DNA of 14,979 bases from Candidatus Neomicrothrix sp. UBA2983 (GCA_002346745.1 DEAL01000004.1:1-14979); one strand, 5' to 3'. Shown: positions 1 to 8,214, counted from the first letter of the stretch. Notes: generated from the sequence alone by a model not told the origin. A program made the numbers and translations.

Positions 1-1312
<1,312 letters not shown>

Positions 1313-1321
1313 GCGCCGCTC

Positions 1322-1327
1322 ACCCTA
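1322..1327 (-). promoter_or_regulatory. Putative -10 element of dnaX
   Basis: The hexamer TAGGGT reads on the minus strand 9 nt before the dnaX ATG. It matches the TAGNNT pattern seen before tadA, ffs and tRNA-Ser(CGA) in this window. No convincing -35 was found. This is pattern matching only. Confidence 0.35.
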
Positions 1328-1335
1328 CAGCGGCA

Positions 1336-1363
1336 CCGCGACACGCTCCGGGGCGTGCCGCGG
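1336..1363 (-). terminator. Stem-loop downstream of tRNA-Ser(GGA)
   Basis: On the minus strand this forms an 11-bp stem with one G-U pair and a 6-nt loop. It starts about 13 nt after the tRNA 3' end. No U-rich tail follows, so it is a candidate U-less terminator or processing structure rather than a canonical intrinsic terminator. It also lies just upstream of the dnaX promoter candidate. Confidence 0.4.
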
Positions 1364-1375
1364 GCCATTGCACGG

Positions 1376-1461
1376 CGGAGGGAGTGGGATTCGAACCCAC
1401 GGTGACCAGGGGCCACACACGCGTTCCAGGCGTGCCGATTCGTCCGCTCTCGCATCCCTCC
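1376..1461 (-). tRNA. tRNA-Ser (anticodon GGA)
   Basis: The acceptor arms 1455-1461 and 1377-1383 pair perfectly over 7 bp (GGAGGGA with TCCCTCC). The T-arm is GTGGGTTCGAATCCCAC. The anticodon stem CACGC/GCGTG encloses the loop CTGGAAC, which gives anticodon GGA at 1425-1427. The long variable arm GTGGCC-cct-GGTCAC is diagnostic of a class II serine tRNA. The discriminator base is G (1376). CCA is not encoded, since CCG follows. It reads UCC/UCU codons. Confidence 0.97.
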
Positions 1462-1466
1462 GGAGC

Positions 1467-1500
1467 CCCGTCCGAGGACGGGATTCGGCCCCCAAGGCTA
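1467..1500 (-). promoter_or_regulatory. Possible tRNA-Ser(GGA) promoter and leader hairpin
   Basis: A TAGCCT -10-like hexamer lies at 1495-1500, read on the minus strand. It would place transcription start roughly 25 nt before the tRNA. The intervening leader holds a perfect 7-bp inverted repeat, CCCGTCC-GA-GGACGGG (1467-1482), only 5 nt from the mature 5' end. No good -35 is visible. The hairpin could be part of the pre-tRNA leader. Confidence 0.3.
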
Positions 1501-1543
1501 CCGGCGTCGCCCGAACCGGAGCACGGGCATCCGACCCGCCGGG

Positions 1544-1549
1544 TAGCGT
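1544..1549 (+). promoter_or_regulatory. Putative -10 element of ffs
   Basis: The hexamer TAGCGT ends 6-7 nt before the first paired bases of the SRP RNA stem (1556-1558). That is where a sigma-70-type promoter would start the transcript. No clear -35 is visible. Confidence 0.4.
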
Positions 1550-1555
1550 TGGCCC

Positions 1556-1695
1556 TGCACCCGCCTTCGAGTGTGGCGGTCGGGTCCTGTGCGACCGGGG
1601 CCCGTGAACCGAGTCAGGGCCGGAAGGCAGCAGCTCTCAGCGGAACCCCCGGGGTGCCGCAGATCGCCTGGCCGCCACGCTCGAGGGCGGGTGTG
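1556..1695 (+). ncRNA. ffs: Signal recognition particle RNA (4.5S type, small SRP RNA)
   Basis: This RNA binds Ffh and forms the particle that targets nascent membrane and secreted proteins. The apical domain shows the hallmark GTCAGG...CCGGAAGG.AGCAGC around 1613-1633, with the GGAA tetraloop at 1622-1625 closed by CC/GG. About 40-60 nt to either side, 1558-1580 and 1671-1693 pair over about 23 bp with only a few G-U wobbles, forming the long terminal stem. The total is about 140 nt, within the range of bacterial small SRP RNAs. It lies between tRNA-Ser(GGA) and tadA. A tadA-ffs-dnaX neighbourhood is known from other bacteria. The exact ends are inferred from the pairing and may be off by a few bases. 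Confidence 0.92.
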
Positions 1696-1717
1696 CCGCG
1701 CCGGCACGGGTCGGACC

Positions 1718-1723
1718 TAGGGT
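1718..1723 (+). promoter_or_regulatory. Putative -10 element of tadA (leaderless start)
   Basis: The hexamer TAGGGT ends 7 nt before the tadA ATG and there is no Shine-Dalgarno sequence between them. This arrangement suggests a leaderless mRNA starting at or next to the A of the ATG. Such mRNAs are common in actinobacteria. Confidence 0.4.
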
Positions 1724-1730
1724 CCCCGCC

Positions 1731-2186
1731 ATGACCGACGGGACCGACCATGCGCTGATGCAGGTGGCCCTCGAGGAGGCCCGCCTTGCGGCCGACGCCG
1801 GCGAGGTCCCGATCGGGGCCGTGGTCGCCGTCGGAGGCGAGGTCGTGGCCCGCCGCCACAACGAACGCGAAGCCGGAGGCGACCCCACGGCCCACGCCGA
1901 GGTGCTCGCCCTGCGCGATGCCGCTGCGGCGACCGGCTCCTGGCGACTCGACGACGCCACCCTCCTGGTCACCCTCGAGCCCTGCCCGATGTGCGCTGGC
2001 GCCGCCTGGGCGGCACGGATCGGCCGCGTCGTCTACGGCGCCCCCAGCAGCGAGGCCGGCTCGCTGGGTTCGCTGTACCACCTCGGCGCCGACCCGCGCC
2101 TCAACCACGAGTTCCCGGTCGTGCACGGCGTGTGCGCCGACGAGTGCACCGCCCTGTTGCAGGGCTTCTTCGCCGACCGGCGCTGA
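1731..2186 (+). CDS. tadA: tRNA adenosine(34) deaminase TadA
   Basis: TadA deaminates the wobble adenosine 34 of tRNA-Arg(ACG) to inosine in the cytoplasm. The 151-residue length is normal for the family. The zinc/catalytic signature is HAE at residues 55-57 (H55 zinc ligand, E57 proton shuttle) with EPCPMCAG at 83-90 (C85 and C88 zinc ligands). The N-terminal segment GEVPIGAVV is also typical. The family includes other cytidine/deoxycytidylate-type deaminases, but the PCPMC motif, the size and the ffs/dnaX neighbourhood favour TadA. The ATG at 1731 follows a TAGGGT hexamer by 7 nt and has no ribosome binding site, consistent with leaderless translation. A serine tRNA follows on the same strand with its own promoter. 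Confidence 0.94.
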   Translation: MTDGTDHALMQVALEEARLAADAGEVPIGAVVAVGGEVVARRHNEREAGGDPTAHAEVLALRDAAAATGSWRLDDATLLVTLEPCPMCAGAAWAARIGRVVYGAPSSEAGSLGSLYHLGADPRLNHEFPVVHGVCADECTALLQGFFADRR

Positions 2187-2206
2187 GCCGCGTCCGGCGA
2201 TCCCCG

Positions 2207-2235
2207 TTGGCCGGGTTCCACCCGCTGGCTAGCCT
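2207..2235 (+). promoter_or_regulatory. Promoter of tRNA-Ser(CGA)
   Basis: A -35 TTGGCC (2207-2212) and a -10 TAGCCT (2230-2235) are separated by exactly 17 nt. The -10 ends 7 nt before the mature tRNA 5' end, so little or no 5' leader would be left for RNase P. This is the best-formed promoter in the window. Confidence 0.65.
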
Positions 2236-2242
2236 CGCCGGT

Positions 2243-2332
2243 GGAAGGTTGCCAGAGCGGACGAATGGGGCGGCCTCGAAAGCCGTTGTGGCCTCCGGGT
2301 CACCATGGGTTCGAATCCCATACCTTCCGCCA
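2243..2332 (+). tRNA. tRNA-Ser (anticodon CGA)
   Basis: The acceptor arms GGAAGGT and ACCTTCC (2322-2328) pair. The anticodon stem GCGGC/GCCGT encloses CTCGAAA, giving anticodon CGA at 2277-2279. The T-arm is ATGGGTTCGAATCCCAT. A long class II variable arm, GTGGCC-tccg-GGTCAC-like, is present. The discriminator is G2329. It is followed by CCA at 2330-2332, so here the 3' end appears to be encoded, unlike in the neighbouring tRNA-Ser(GGA). It reads UCG codons, which are frequent in GC-rich genomes. Confidence 0.96.
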
Positions 2333-2336
2333 TCCC

Positions 2337-2364
2337 GACGGCCCCGGCTCCGGCCGGGGTCGTT
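2337..2364. terminator. Strong stem-loop between convergent tRNA-Ser(CGA) and molybdoenzyme gene
   Basis: ACGGCCCCGGC (2338-2348) pairs with GCCGGGGTCGT (2353-2363) around a TCCG tetraloop, giving 11 bp with one G-U and possibly a twelfth pair. It begins 5 nt after the tRNA CCA. On the other strand it lies 13 nt beyond the stop codon of the minus-strand cluster. It could therefore end transcription from both sides. There is only a weak T tract. Confidence 0.65.
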
Positions 2365-2376
2365 ACGCGTCCGGCC

Positions 2377-5181
2377 TCAGTCCTCGTGGCGGTAGGCGGT
2401 GGCCTTCGGCTTGACGGGACGGGCGAACCAGAGAGGCCGGCGCAGGCCGCCGGGGCCGGGGCCGGGGCGGGTCTTGGCCAGCCACTCCTCGAACACGGCG
2501 TGCGAGGCGTCGGTGTCGACGACCACGTCGCCGTACTCGTCGCCCGCCTTGACGGGGCCGACGGTCACCCGCTGCAGCCAGCAGTGCATGCCGCTGATCG
2601 GGTCCGGTTGGACCGGGAACGTCAGGTTCTGGTGGACGCCGGTGTCGGACCACCAGATCCGGCCGGTGTCGGGCTCGTCGCTGACGTAGGGCTCGGCGCC
2701 GTGCTCGCGACGCAGCCGCCAGCGGCCGTCCCCGTCCCGGCTGATCGACGCCTTGCCGGCCCCCCACGACCGGGCCTGGTCCTCGTCGAGTCGCCAGCGG
2801 CCCATGTGGTGGCTGGCCGCCACGACGCCCGGACGGATGCCCTCGGTGCGCCAGGCGGAGATCACGAAGTGGCCGGTGCGGGTGGTGATCCGGACCAGGC
2901 CGTTCTCCTCGATGCCGAGTTGCTCGGCGTCGGACGGGTGCACCCACAGCGGATGCCGGTGGCTGATCTCGTTGAGCCACTCCGAGTTGGCCGAACGGGT
3001 GTGGACCAGCGTCGGGATTCGGAACGTGGGGACGAGGATCCGTTCGCCGGCGCCGAAGTCCAGGTCCTCCCAGTGGACCTGGCTGCGGATGAACGTGGGC
3101 GCGGCGTACTCCGGCCAGCCCCAGTCGCGCATTGTCGGCGAGAACAGCTCCAGCTTCTTGGACGGCGTCGGGAAGCCGAACTTGGCCTCGCCATCGATGT
3201 CGACCGCCGGTGAGCCGTCGCCGATGAACGGCATGTGGCCGGTGATGTCCTCGAGCGACCCGTACGAGCCGGCGGTCCCTGGGCGTCGGTAGACACCCTG
3301 GGCGTCGCGCACGGTCCCGGACAGGTCGGCCTCGGGAACGTCCCGCTCGTAGACCTGCGACTGGTCGCCGGGCAGCGAGAAGGACCCCTTGCGACGCATG
3401 TACTCCAGTGGGGTGAGGCCCTCCTCGGCGGCGGCCTCGGGGAGCCCCGGGACCGACCCCTCGAACAGCATCGTGTAGTACTCGTCGAGGGTGAGCGGCG
3501 TACCGGGGTTCTCGACGCTCTCGAACTGCCGTCGGATTCCGAGCGAACCGTCCGGGTCGATCCGCCACGACAGGTCGATCCAGAACTCCTGCTCCTCCCA
3601 GACCTCGCCCGGGTTGGCCTCGTGGGTACGGTCGAACGACTCGCCCTCCAGTTCGGCGTGACGGCGCAGCACCGGTTGGCGGAAGCCGATCCAGCGACCG
3701 TTGTGGGTCTCGAAGCTGGCGACGTCGTGCCGCTCCGAGGCGATGCCCATCGGCAGCACGTAGTCGGCGAACCAGGCCGACTCGTTCCAGGTGGGGGTGA
3801 GCGCCACGTGGCAGCCCACCTTCTCCGGGTCGGACAGCACCTCCAGCCAGGTGAAGCCGTCCGGGTTGGTCCAGACCGGGTTGTAGACGCGGGTGAAGTA
3901 CGTGTCGAGGCGCCCCCGCCCGGACTTGAGGAAGTGGGGCAGCAGGATCGACAGCTCGTGGTGGGTGAGCGGATACTCGTCGGGCCAGGTCAGGTGGTTC
4001 CACTCGCCCTGGGGCTCTGGGTGGATCGGGGTGACCGGGATGAACTTGTTCCAGCCGTTGGCGTTGGTGCCGCCCTCGGTTCCGACGCTGCCGGTGAGGA
4101 CGTTCACGAACCAGAGGCAGCGCGACACCTGCCAGCCGCCCTCGTTGCCGGCCGACGAGGCCCGCCAGGTGTGGCCGGCGAACCCGCCGAGGCCGTCGCC
4201 GATCACCCGGGCGACCTCGCGGATGCGGTCCTCGTCGATGCCGCACACCCGGGCCGCCTCGGCCGGGGTGTACTCGGCGTAGTGGTCGAGCAGGGCCGGG
4301 CCGACGTTGTCGAACACGGGGTCGAGGTCGGGCCGGGTCTCGGTGAGGAAGGTCTCCCAGTTGACCCAACGCTCGACGAATGCCTTGTCCCAGGTCTCGT
4401 TCTCGACCAGCAGCCGGGCGATGGCGAGCAGCAGGAAGGCCTCGGTGCCGGGCCACGCCGAGAACCAATGGTCGGCCTGGGAGGCGGTGTTGGAGAGCCG
4501 GGGGTCGACGCAGACGATCGTGGCGCCGTTGCGCTTGCCCTCGAGGATCCGCTGGGCGTGCGGGTTGAAGTAGTGCCCGGCCTCGAGGTGCGACGAGATC
4601 AGGAAGATGACCTTGGCGTTGGCGAAGTCGGCCGACGGACGGTCGAACCCCATCCAGGTGGCGAAGCCGACTCGGGCGCCACTCGAGCAGATGTTGGTGT
4701 GGCTGTTGTGGCCGTCGATGCCCCACGAGTGCAGGACCCGCTCCATGTAGCTGTCGTCGCCCATCCGACCGACGTGGTACATGAACTCGTGCTTCCGGCC
4801 CTCCCGGAAGGCGGTGCCGATGCGGGTACCGATCTCGTCGAGGGCCTGGTCCCAGGTGATGCGCTCCCAGAGGCCCTCGCCGCGCTCACCCACCCGCTTC
4901 ATGGGGTGCAGGATCCGTTCGGGGTCCTCGACCTGGTTGAGGGTGGCGGGGCCCTTGGCGCAGTTGCGGCCTCGGCTGGCGGGGTGAACCGGGTTGCCCT
5001 CGAACTTGGCGATCTTCCCGGTGTCCTTGTCGACATAGGCCAGCAGGCCGCAGTTGGCCTCGCAGTTGAAGCAGGTGGTCGGCACCAGCCGGAAGCGTCG
5101 CTCGACGCGCTCTGGCCAGGCCTTGGCGTCGAGGGCCCGGTGGTCGTCCCACTGCTCCTCGGGCGGGTAGGCGGTCAGCAT
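2377..5181 (-). CDS. Molybdopterin oxidoreductase, catalytic subunit (CISM/DMSO reductase family, Soe/Psr/Phs-like)
   Basis: This is a 934-residue bis-MGD molybdoenzyme large subunit. The N-terminal [4Fe-4S] motif is CFNCEANC (C37, C40, C44) with C74 in RGRNCAKG. The probable molybdenum ligand is C165 in NICSSGAR. A C-terminal molydopterin-binding domain follows (HPLWVHPSDAEQLGIEENG onward). No twin-arginine signal is present at MLTAYPPEEQWDD, so the protein should stay in the cytoplasm, unlike most PsrA/PhsA proteins but like sulfite-oxidising SoeA. The ATG at 5181 is preceded by AGGAG. A 36-residue longer in-frame reading (to 5289) would overlap the upstream gene and is rejected. It lies 28 nt downstream of its FeS/membrane partner. 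The formate dehydrogenase active-site pattern (Cys/Sec-His-Gly) is absent. The substrate is unknown; sulfite, another sulfur compound or an organic substrate are all possible. Confidence 0.88.
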   Translation of the reverse strand: MLTAYPPEEQWDDHRALDAKAWPERVERRFRLVPTTCFNCEANCGLLAYVDKDTGKIAKFEGNPVHPASRGRNCAKGPATLNQVEDPERILHPMKRVGERGEGLWERITWDQALDEIGTRIGTAFREGRKHEFMYHVGRMGDDSYMERVLHSWGIDGHNSHTNICSSGARVGFATWMGFDRPSADFANAKVIFLISSHLEAGHYFNPHAQRILEGKRNGATIVCVDPRLSNTASQADHWFSAWPGTEAFLLLAIARLLVENETWDKAFVERWVNWETFLTETRPDLDPVFDNVGPALLDHYAEYTPAEAARVCGIDEDRIREVARVIGDGLGGFAGHTWRASSAGNEGGWQVSRCLWFVNVLTGSVGTEGGTNANGWNKFIPVTPIHPEPQGEWNHLTWPDEYPLTHHELSILLPHFLKSGRGRLDTYFTRVYNPVWTNPDGFTWLEVLSDPEKVGCHVALTPTWNESAWFADYVLPMGIASERHDVASFETHNGRWIGFRQPVLRRHAELEGESFDRTHEANPGEVWEEQEFWIDLSWRIDPDGSLGIRRQFESVENPGTPLTLDEYYTMLFEGSVPGLPEAAAEEGLTPLEYMRRKGSFSLPGDQSQVYERDVPEADLSGTVRDAQGVYRRPGTAGSYGSLEDITGHMPFIGDGSPAVDIDGEAKFGFPTPSKKLELFSPTMRDWGWPEYAAPTFIRSQVHWEDLDFGAGERILVPTFRIPTLVHTRSANSEWLNEISHRHPLWVHPSDAEQLGIEENGLVRITTRTGHFVISAWRTEGIRPGVVAASHHMGRWRLDEDQARSWGAGKASISRDGDGRWRLRREHGAEPYVSDEPDTGRIWWSDTGVHQNLTFPVQPDPISGMHCWLQRVTVGPVKAGDEYGDVVVDTDASHAVFEEWLAKTRPGPGPGGLRRPLWFARPVKPKATAYRHED

Positions 5182-5209
5182 CGGGGGCTCCTCACGGCCG
5201 TCAAGCTGC

Positions 5210-6730
5210 TCATGAGAGGGGCACGGACTGTCCGGCCCGCACGTAGGCGTCCTCGTAGGCGAACAGCCCGACCAGCGCCACCAGGCCACCGATCGCCGTC
5301 GGGACCTCGCCGAGATTGGGGGCGACCAGAAGGCTGGCGGCGGCGCTGGTGGCCAACCAGGTGAGGAACCGGGAGCGTTGTGCGCCGCGGGTGAGTTCGG
5401 CGATCGCCATGGTCACGTGACGGGAGTGGCGTCCAGCCAGTTCGACGGCGACGAGGAGCACGGTGGCGACGAGACCGAGGACGAACGCGAGTCGGATCTC
5501 GCCGGCCCTGGGAAGGTGCATAAAGAGGTCGAGCACCGCGTAGGCCGCGCCGCCGGCCATGACCGCCTGGGCCAACAGGATCGGCAGCAGGATCGGCTGC
5601 TGCCAGAGGTCGCGTCCCTCGCACTGGGCGAACAGGAACGCCGTGTACCCGGCGGTCCCGAGGGCGAGGAGCACAGTCGGGACGATCAGCACCGGCAGGA
5701 CGCCGCCGGCGTCGGCCAGGCCGGCCAGCCACCAGGCCGCGCAGCAGGCCGCGAACCCCCCGAGGACGTACGCCCCCTTGACCAGCCACGAAGTCCGGTT
5801 GCCGCGGGTGAGCAGGTAGTGGAAGCGGGCGGGCTGCTTGAGGTCGCCGACGAGGAGGGCGCCGGTGAGGGCGAGGAAGGCACCGGCCACGATCGGCGGC
5901 ACGACGCCGACGGCGGCCTGCTCGGACCCGTGGCCGAGCAGCACCAGGAGCGCCGCCACCAACATCACGCCGGCGGCGACGGCCTTGGTGACGAGGTAGC
6001 CGGCGACCATGAAGCCCCAGGTGGGCTTGTGCTTCGTGGTGTAGGTGGTGCGGGCCATGTCGGCGCCGTCGGTCCGGGTCGGGGCGGCGGACAGGGCCAC
6101 CGGCGTGGGCGTGGCGTGGTCCGGGGTGGTGTCGACCCAGATGAGGCCGTCGGGGCCGATGGCCGAAGCCAGGGGGTCGAGCGACGACGGGTCGGCACCG
6201 GCGTAGACGACCTTGGGCCGCGTGCCCTGCTCCGGTGAACGGACGAGGCCGCCGTCGGCGTGCAGTCGGGAGATCTCGGAGTCGGGGTCGTCGAGGTCGC
6301 CAACCCGGATGGCCCGGGTCGGGCAGACGATGACGCACGATGGCTCGAGCCCCTCGGTGACCCGGTGGTTGCAGAAGTTGCACTTGTGGGCGGTGCTGGT
6401 GGCCGGGTTGATGTAGATGGCGTCGTAGGGGCAGGCGTTCATGCAGGCCTTGCAGCCGATGCAGTTGCCGTCGTCGAAGTCGACGACCCCGTTGTCGGCC
6501 CGGAACAGCGCCGAGGTCGGGCAGATGGCCATGCAGGGAGCGTCGTCGCAGTGGTTGCACCGCATGACCGAGAAGTGGCGGTCCGTGTCCGGGAAGGTGC
6601 CGGTCTCGACGTACTTGAGCCAGGTGCGGTTGACGCCGAGCGGCACGTCGTGCTCGCTCTTGCACGCCACGGTGCAGGCGTGGCAGCCGATGCAGCTGCC
6701 CGAGTCCAGGACGAAGCCCAGGCGGGTCAT
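5210..6730 (-). CDS. Fused four-cluster ferredoxin (DmsB/PsrB-like) and NrfD/PsrC-like membrane subunit
   Basis: One 506-residue chain combines the electron-transfer and membrane-anchor subunits of a CISM complex. Residues 1-140 carry sixteen cysteines in four sets (13/16/19/23, 58/61/66/70, 90/93/96/100, 117/120/132/136), the pattern for four [4Fe-4S] clusters. A charged and Pro/Thr-rich linker (about 165-230) leads to an NrfD-type domain from about 235 to 506 with about eight hydrophobic helices, for example VAGYLVTKAVAAGVMLVAAL. It should pass electrons between the molybdoenzyme encoded 28 nt downstream and the quinone pool. The ferredoxin part has no signal peptide and precedes the first membrane helix, so it should face the cytoplasm. 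Separate B and C subunits are the usual arrangement; the fusion is unbroken in frame. The ATG at 6730 has GGAGG about 10 nt upstream. Confidence 0.9.
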   Translation of the reverse strand: MTRLGFVLDSGSCIGCHACTVACKSEHDVPLGVNRTWLKYVETGTFPDTDRHFSVMRCNHCDDAPCMAICPTSALFRADNGVVDFDDGNCIGCKACMNACPYDAIYINPATSTAHKCNFCNHRVTEGLEPSCVIVCPTRAIRVGDLDDPDSEISRLHADGGLVRSPEQGTRPKVVYAGADPSSLDPLASAIGPDGLIWVDTTPDHATPTPVALSAAPTRTDGADMARTTYTTKHKPTWGFMVAGYLVTKAVAAGVMLVAALLVLLGHGSEQAAVGVVPPIVAGAFLALTGALLVGDLKQPARFHYLLTRGNRTSWLVKGAYVLGGFAACCAAWWLAGLADAGGVLPVLIVPTVLLALGTAGYTAFLFAQCEGRDLWQQPILLPILLAQAVMAGGAAYAVLDLFMHLPRAGEIRLAFVLGLVATVLLVAVELAGRHSRHVTMAIAELTRGAQRSRFLTWLATSAAASLLVAPNLGEVPTAIGGLVALVGLFAYEDAYVRAGQSVPLS

Positions 6731-6772
6731 CGGGCAGGGGCCTCCACGGTCGGTCCGCTCACCGGCGTCCGG

Positions 6773-7342
6773 TCAGCGGATGGCCCGCGGGCGGATGCCG
6801 TCGCAGACGAGGTCGAGCAGGTGGCCGAAGGTGTCGTCGGTGTCCTGGGGCTGGGGGAAGCCGTCCCCGGCCTCGAGGTGGGCGAAGCCGTGGAAGGCGG
6901 CCCGCAGGGTGCCCGCCGCGTGGACCTGCTCGTCGGCGGCGAGGTCGTAGCCGGCCAGGGCCTGGCCCAGCACGGCGACCACGCGCTCTACGGCGGCCTC
7001 GAGCTCTGCGTCACCGGCGCAGGGGTAGCGGTCGGTGGCGGCATAGAGGCCCGGGTGGTCGCGGACCATGGCCCGCCAGGCCTCGCCAACGGCCCGCACG
7101 GCGTCGTCGCCGGCTACGCCGACGGCCGCGGCGGCCAGTCGCTCGGCGAGGATCTCCCGGCCACGAAGGCCGAGCAGCCGGACGAGGGCGTCGTAGTTGT
7201 CGACGTGCCGGTAAAGGGCGGGCTGTCGGACGCCGAGCTGGTTGGCGACGCGGGTGAGGGTGACGGCGTCGAGGCCCTCCTCGTCGGCGAGGGCCGCGGC
7301 GACTGAGACCACCTGGTCGGTGTCGAGCGTGCGGCGGCTCAT
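6773..7342 (-). CDS. TetR/AcrR family transcriptional regulator with WHG-type C-terminal domain
   Basis: This is a 189-residue DNA-binding regulator. The N-terminal helix-turn-helix spans about residues 28-50 (VTLTRVANQLGVRQPALYRHV), the typical TetR pattern ending in LYRHV. The C-terminal ligand domain contains AAFHGFAHLEAGDGF, resembling the WHG (TetR_C_33) class. It sits inside the minus-strand cluster, 62 nt after the EamA permease gene and 42 nt before the ferredoxin-NrfD gene, so it may control the molybdoenzyme and be autoregulated. A TAGGGT hexamer 6 nt before the ATG suggests its own, possibly leaderless, promoter, although GGTGAG could also serve as a ribosome binding site. The ligand is unknown. 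Confidence 0.9.
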   Translation of the reverse strand: MSRRTLDTDQVVSVAAALADEEGLDAVTLTRVANQLGVRQPALYRHVDNYDALVRLLGLRGREILAERLAAAAVGVAGDDAVRAVGEAWRAMVRDHPGLYAATDRYPCAGDAELEAAVERVVAVLGQALAGYDLAADEQVHAAGTLRAAFHGFAHLEAGDGFPQPQDTDDTFGHLLDLVCDGIRPRAIR

Positions 7343-7348
7343 GCCCTC

Positions 7349-7384
7349 ACCCTAGCGTTAGTGCCTCTCACAGACCAGTTAGAG
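7349..7384. promoter_or_regulatory. Putative TetR operator/promoter region
   Basis: This is a 62-bp gap with lower GC than its flanks. On the plus strand GTTAGTG (7357-7363) and GTTAGAG (7378-7384) are directly repeated 21 bp apart, two helical turns. The -10 candidate TAGGGT (7349-7354, minus strand) abuts the first copy. The core AGTTAGAG (7377-7384) recurs at 10762-10769 in the divergent promoter region. This placement suits an autoregulatory operator. That it is bound by the adjacent TetR is inference. Confidence 0.4.
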
Positions 7385-7404
7385 GTCATACTGCACCGGA
7401 GCGC

Positions 7405-8202
7405 TCACCACACCACCGCTGCCGCGCCAGCCGCCACGGCCACGGCTCCCACGAGCGCCCGGAGACCCAGCGCCTCCCGGGCCAGCAGGACCCCCAGCAC
7501 CACCGACACCTGGCGCAGTCCCGCCACCTGCCCCGCCTGCGCCTGCTGGAACGCCAACAGGACGAGGGCGTAGGCGGTGCCCTGCCCGACGCCGATGAGG
7601 ACCCCGGGTCCGAGCGACGATCGGAGTCGAGCCGGTTCGGGACGCCGGACGACCAGCACGAGCATGGAACTCAGCAGCATCACGACGGACAGGTAGCCCA
7701 ACGAGCCGGTGAGGTCCACGGCCCGGGCATCGATCACCGAGTAGACCACGGTCCCGAAGCCCGTCAGCACCGCCATCCCCACCGCACGTCCCTCCCGCAG
7801 TCGGGCACCCAGCCCGGCCAGCAGCAGCAGGCCCGCCGTGAGGACCAGGAGCCCGACCGCCGTCGCCGCCGACGGCGACTCGTCCAGCAACCACCAGCCA
7901 CCGAGGCCGACCAGCAGTGGCGCCGTCCCCCGGGCGATCGGATAGGCCACGCTCAAGCTGCCGTCCCGGTAGGCCGACCCGAGGCAGCCCATGTAGACCG
8001 CCTGCGCCAACGCGGACGCCAGGACCCAGCCCCACACCTCGGTCGGGGCGTCGTGGGCCAACGCCGGCAGGAGGGCGACCCCGACGCAGAGGTACGACGT
8101 GGCGATCACCACCTCGGGGTCCGCCAGGCGGTGGAGGCGTGCGTTCCAACCGGCGTGAACGACCGTGGACACGAGGACCAGGAGGACCGCCTCGAGGGGC
8201 AC
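7405..8202 (-). CDS. EamA/DMT-superfamily permease
   Basis: This is a 265-residue, very hydrophobic inner-membrane protein with about ten predicted helices, arranged as two five-helix halves, as in EamA (DUF6) transporters. Visible helices include LEAVLLVLVSTVVHAGWNA, the segment around YPIARGTAPLLVGLGGWWLL, AVGLLVLTAGLLLLAGLG, VLIGVGQGTAYALVLLAF and ALVGAVAVAAGAAAVVW. The YPIARGTAPLLV segment is typical of this group. Family members export or import metabolites, often amino acids and related compounds; the substrate cannot be told here. The start is GTG at 8202, with a G-rich stretch 7 nt upstream. It follows the pta stop by 12 nt, so the two are probably co-transcribed. Confidence 0.85.
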   Translation of the reverse strand: MPLEAVLLVLVSTVVHAGWNARLHRLADPEVVIATSYLCVGVALLPALAHDAPTEVWGWVLASALAQAVYMGCLGSAYRDGSLSVAYPIARGTAPLLVGLGGWWLLDESPSAATAVGLLVLTAGLLLLAGLGARLREGRAVGMAVLTGFGTVVYSVIDARAVDLTGSLGYLSVVMLLSSMLVLVVRRPEPARLRSSLGPGVLIGVGQGTAYALVLLAFQQAQAGQVAGLRQVSVVLGVLLAREALGLRALVGAVAVAAGAAAVVW

Positions 8203-8214
8203 GGGCCCGCCCCC

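Noticed and set aside
2363..4726. 787-residue open frame on the minus strand
   Set aside because: It overlaps the molybdoenzyme in another frame and reads as Arg/Pro/His-rich sequence with no recognisable domain.
2377..5181. Formate dehydrogenase as the identity of the molybdoenzyme
   Set aside because: The Mo-ligand region reads NICSSGAR rather than the Cys/Sec-His-Gly pattern of formate dehydrogenases, and the membrane partner is NrfD-type.
5182..5289. 36-residue N-terminal extension of the molybdoenzyme
   Set aside because: It would overlap the upstream gene, has no family similarity, and the ATG at 5181 has a proper ribosome binding site. It also has no twin-arginine motif that would make it a signal peptide.
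3235..5364. 709-residue open frame on the plus strand
   Set aside because: It lies antisense to the molybdoenzyme, which has clear cofactor motifs. The translation is a Val/Gly/Asp/Arg-rich low-complexity product typical of shadow frames in GC-rich DNA.
5175..6665. 496-residue open frame on the minus strand
   Set aside because: It is an out-of-frame shadow of the ferredoxin-NrfD gene. The true frame has sixteen ordered cysteines and membrane helices.
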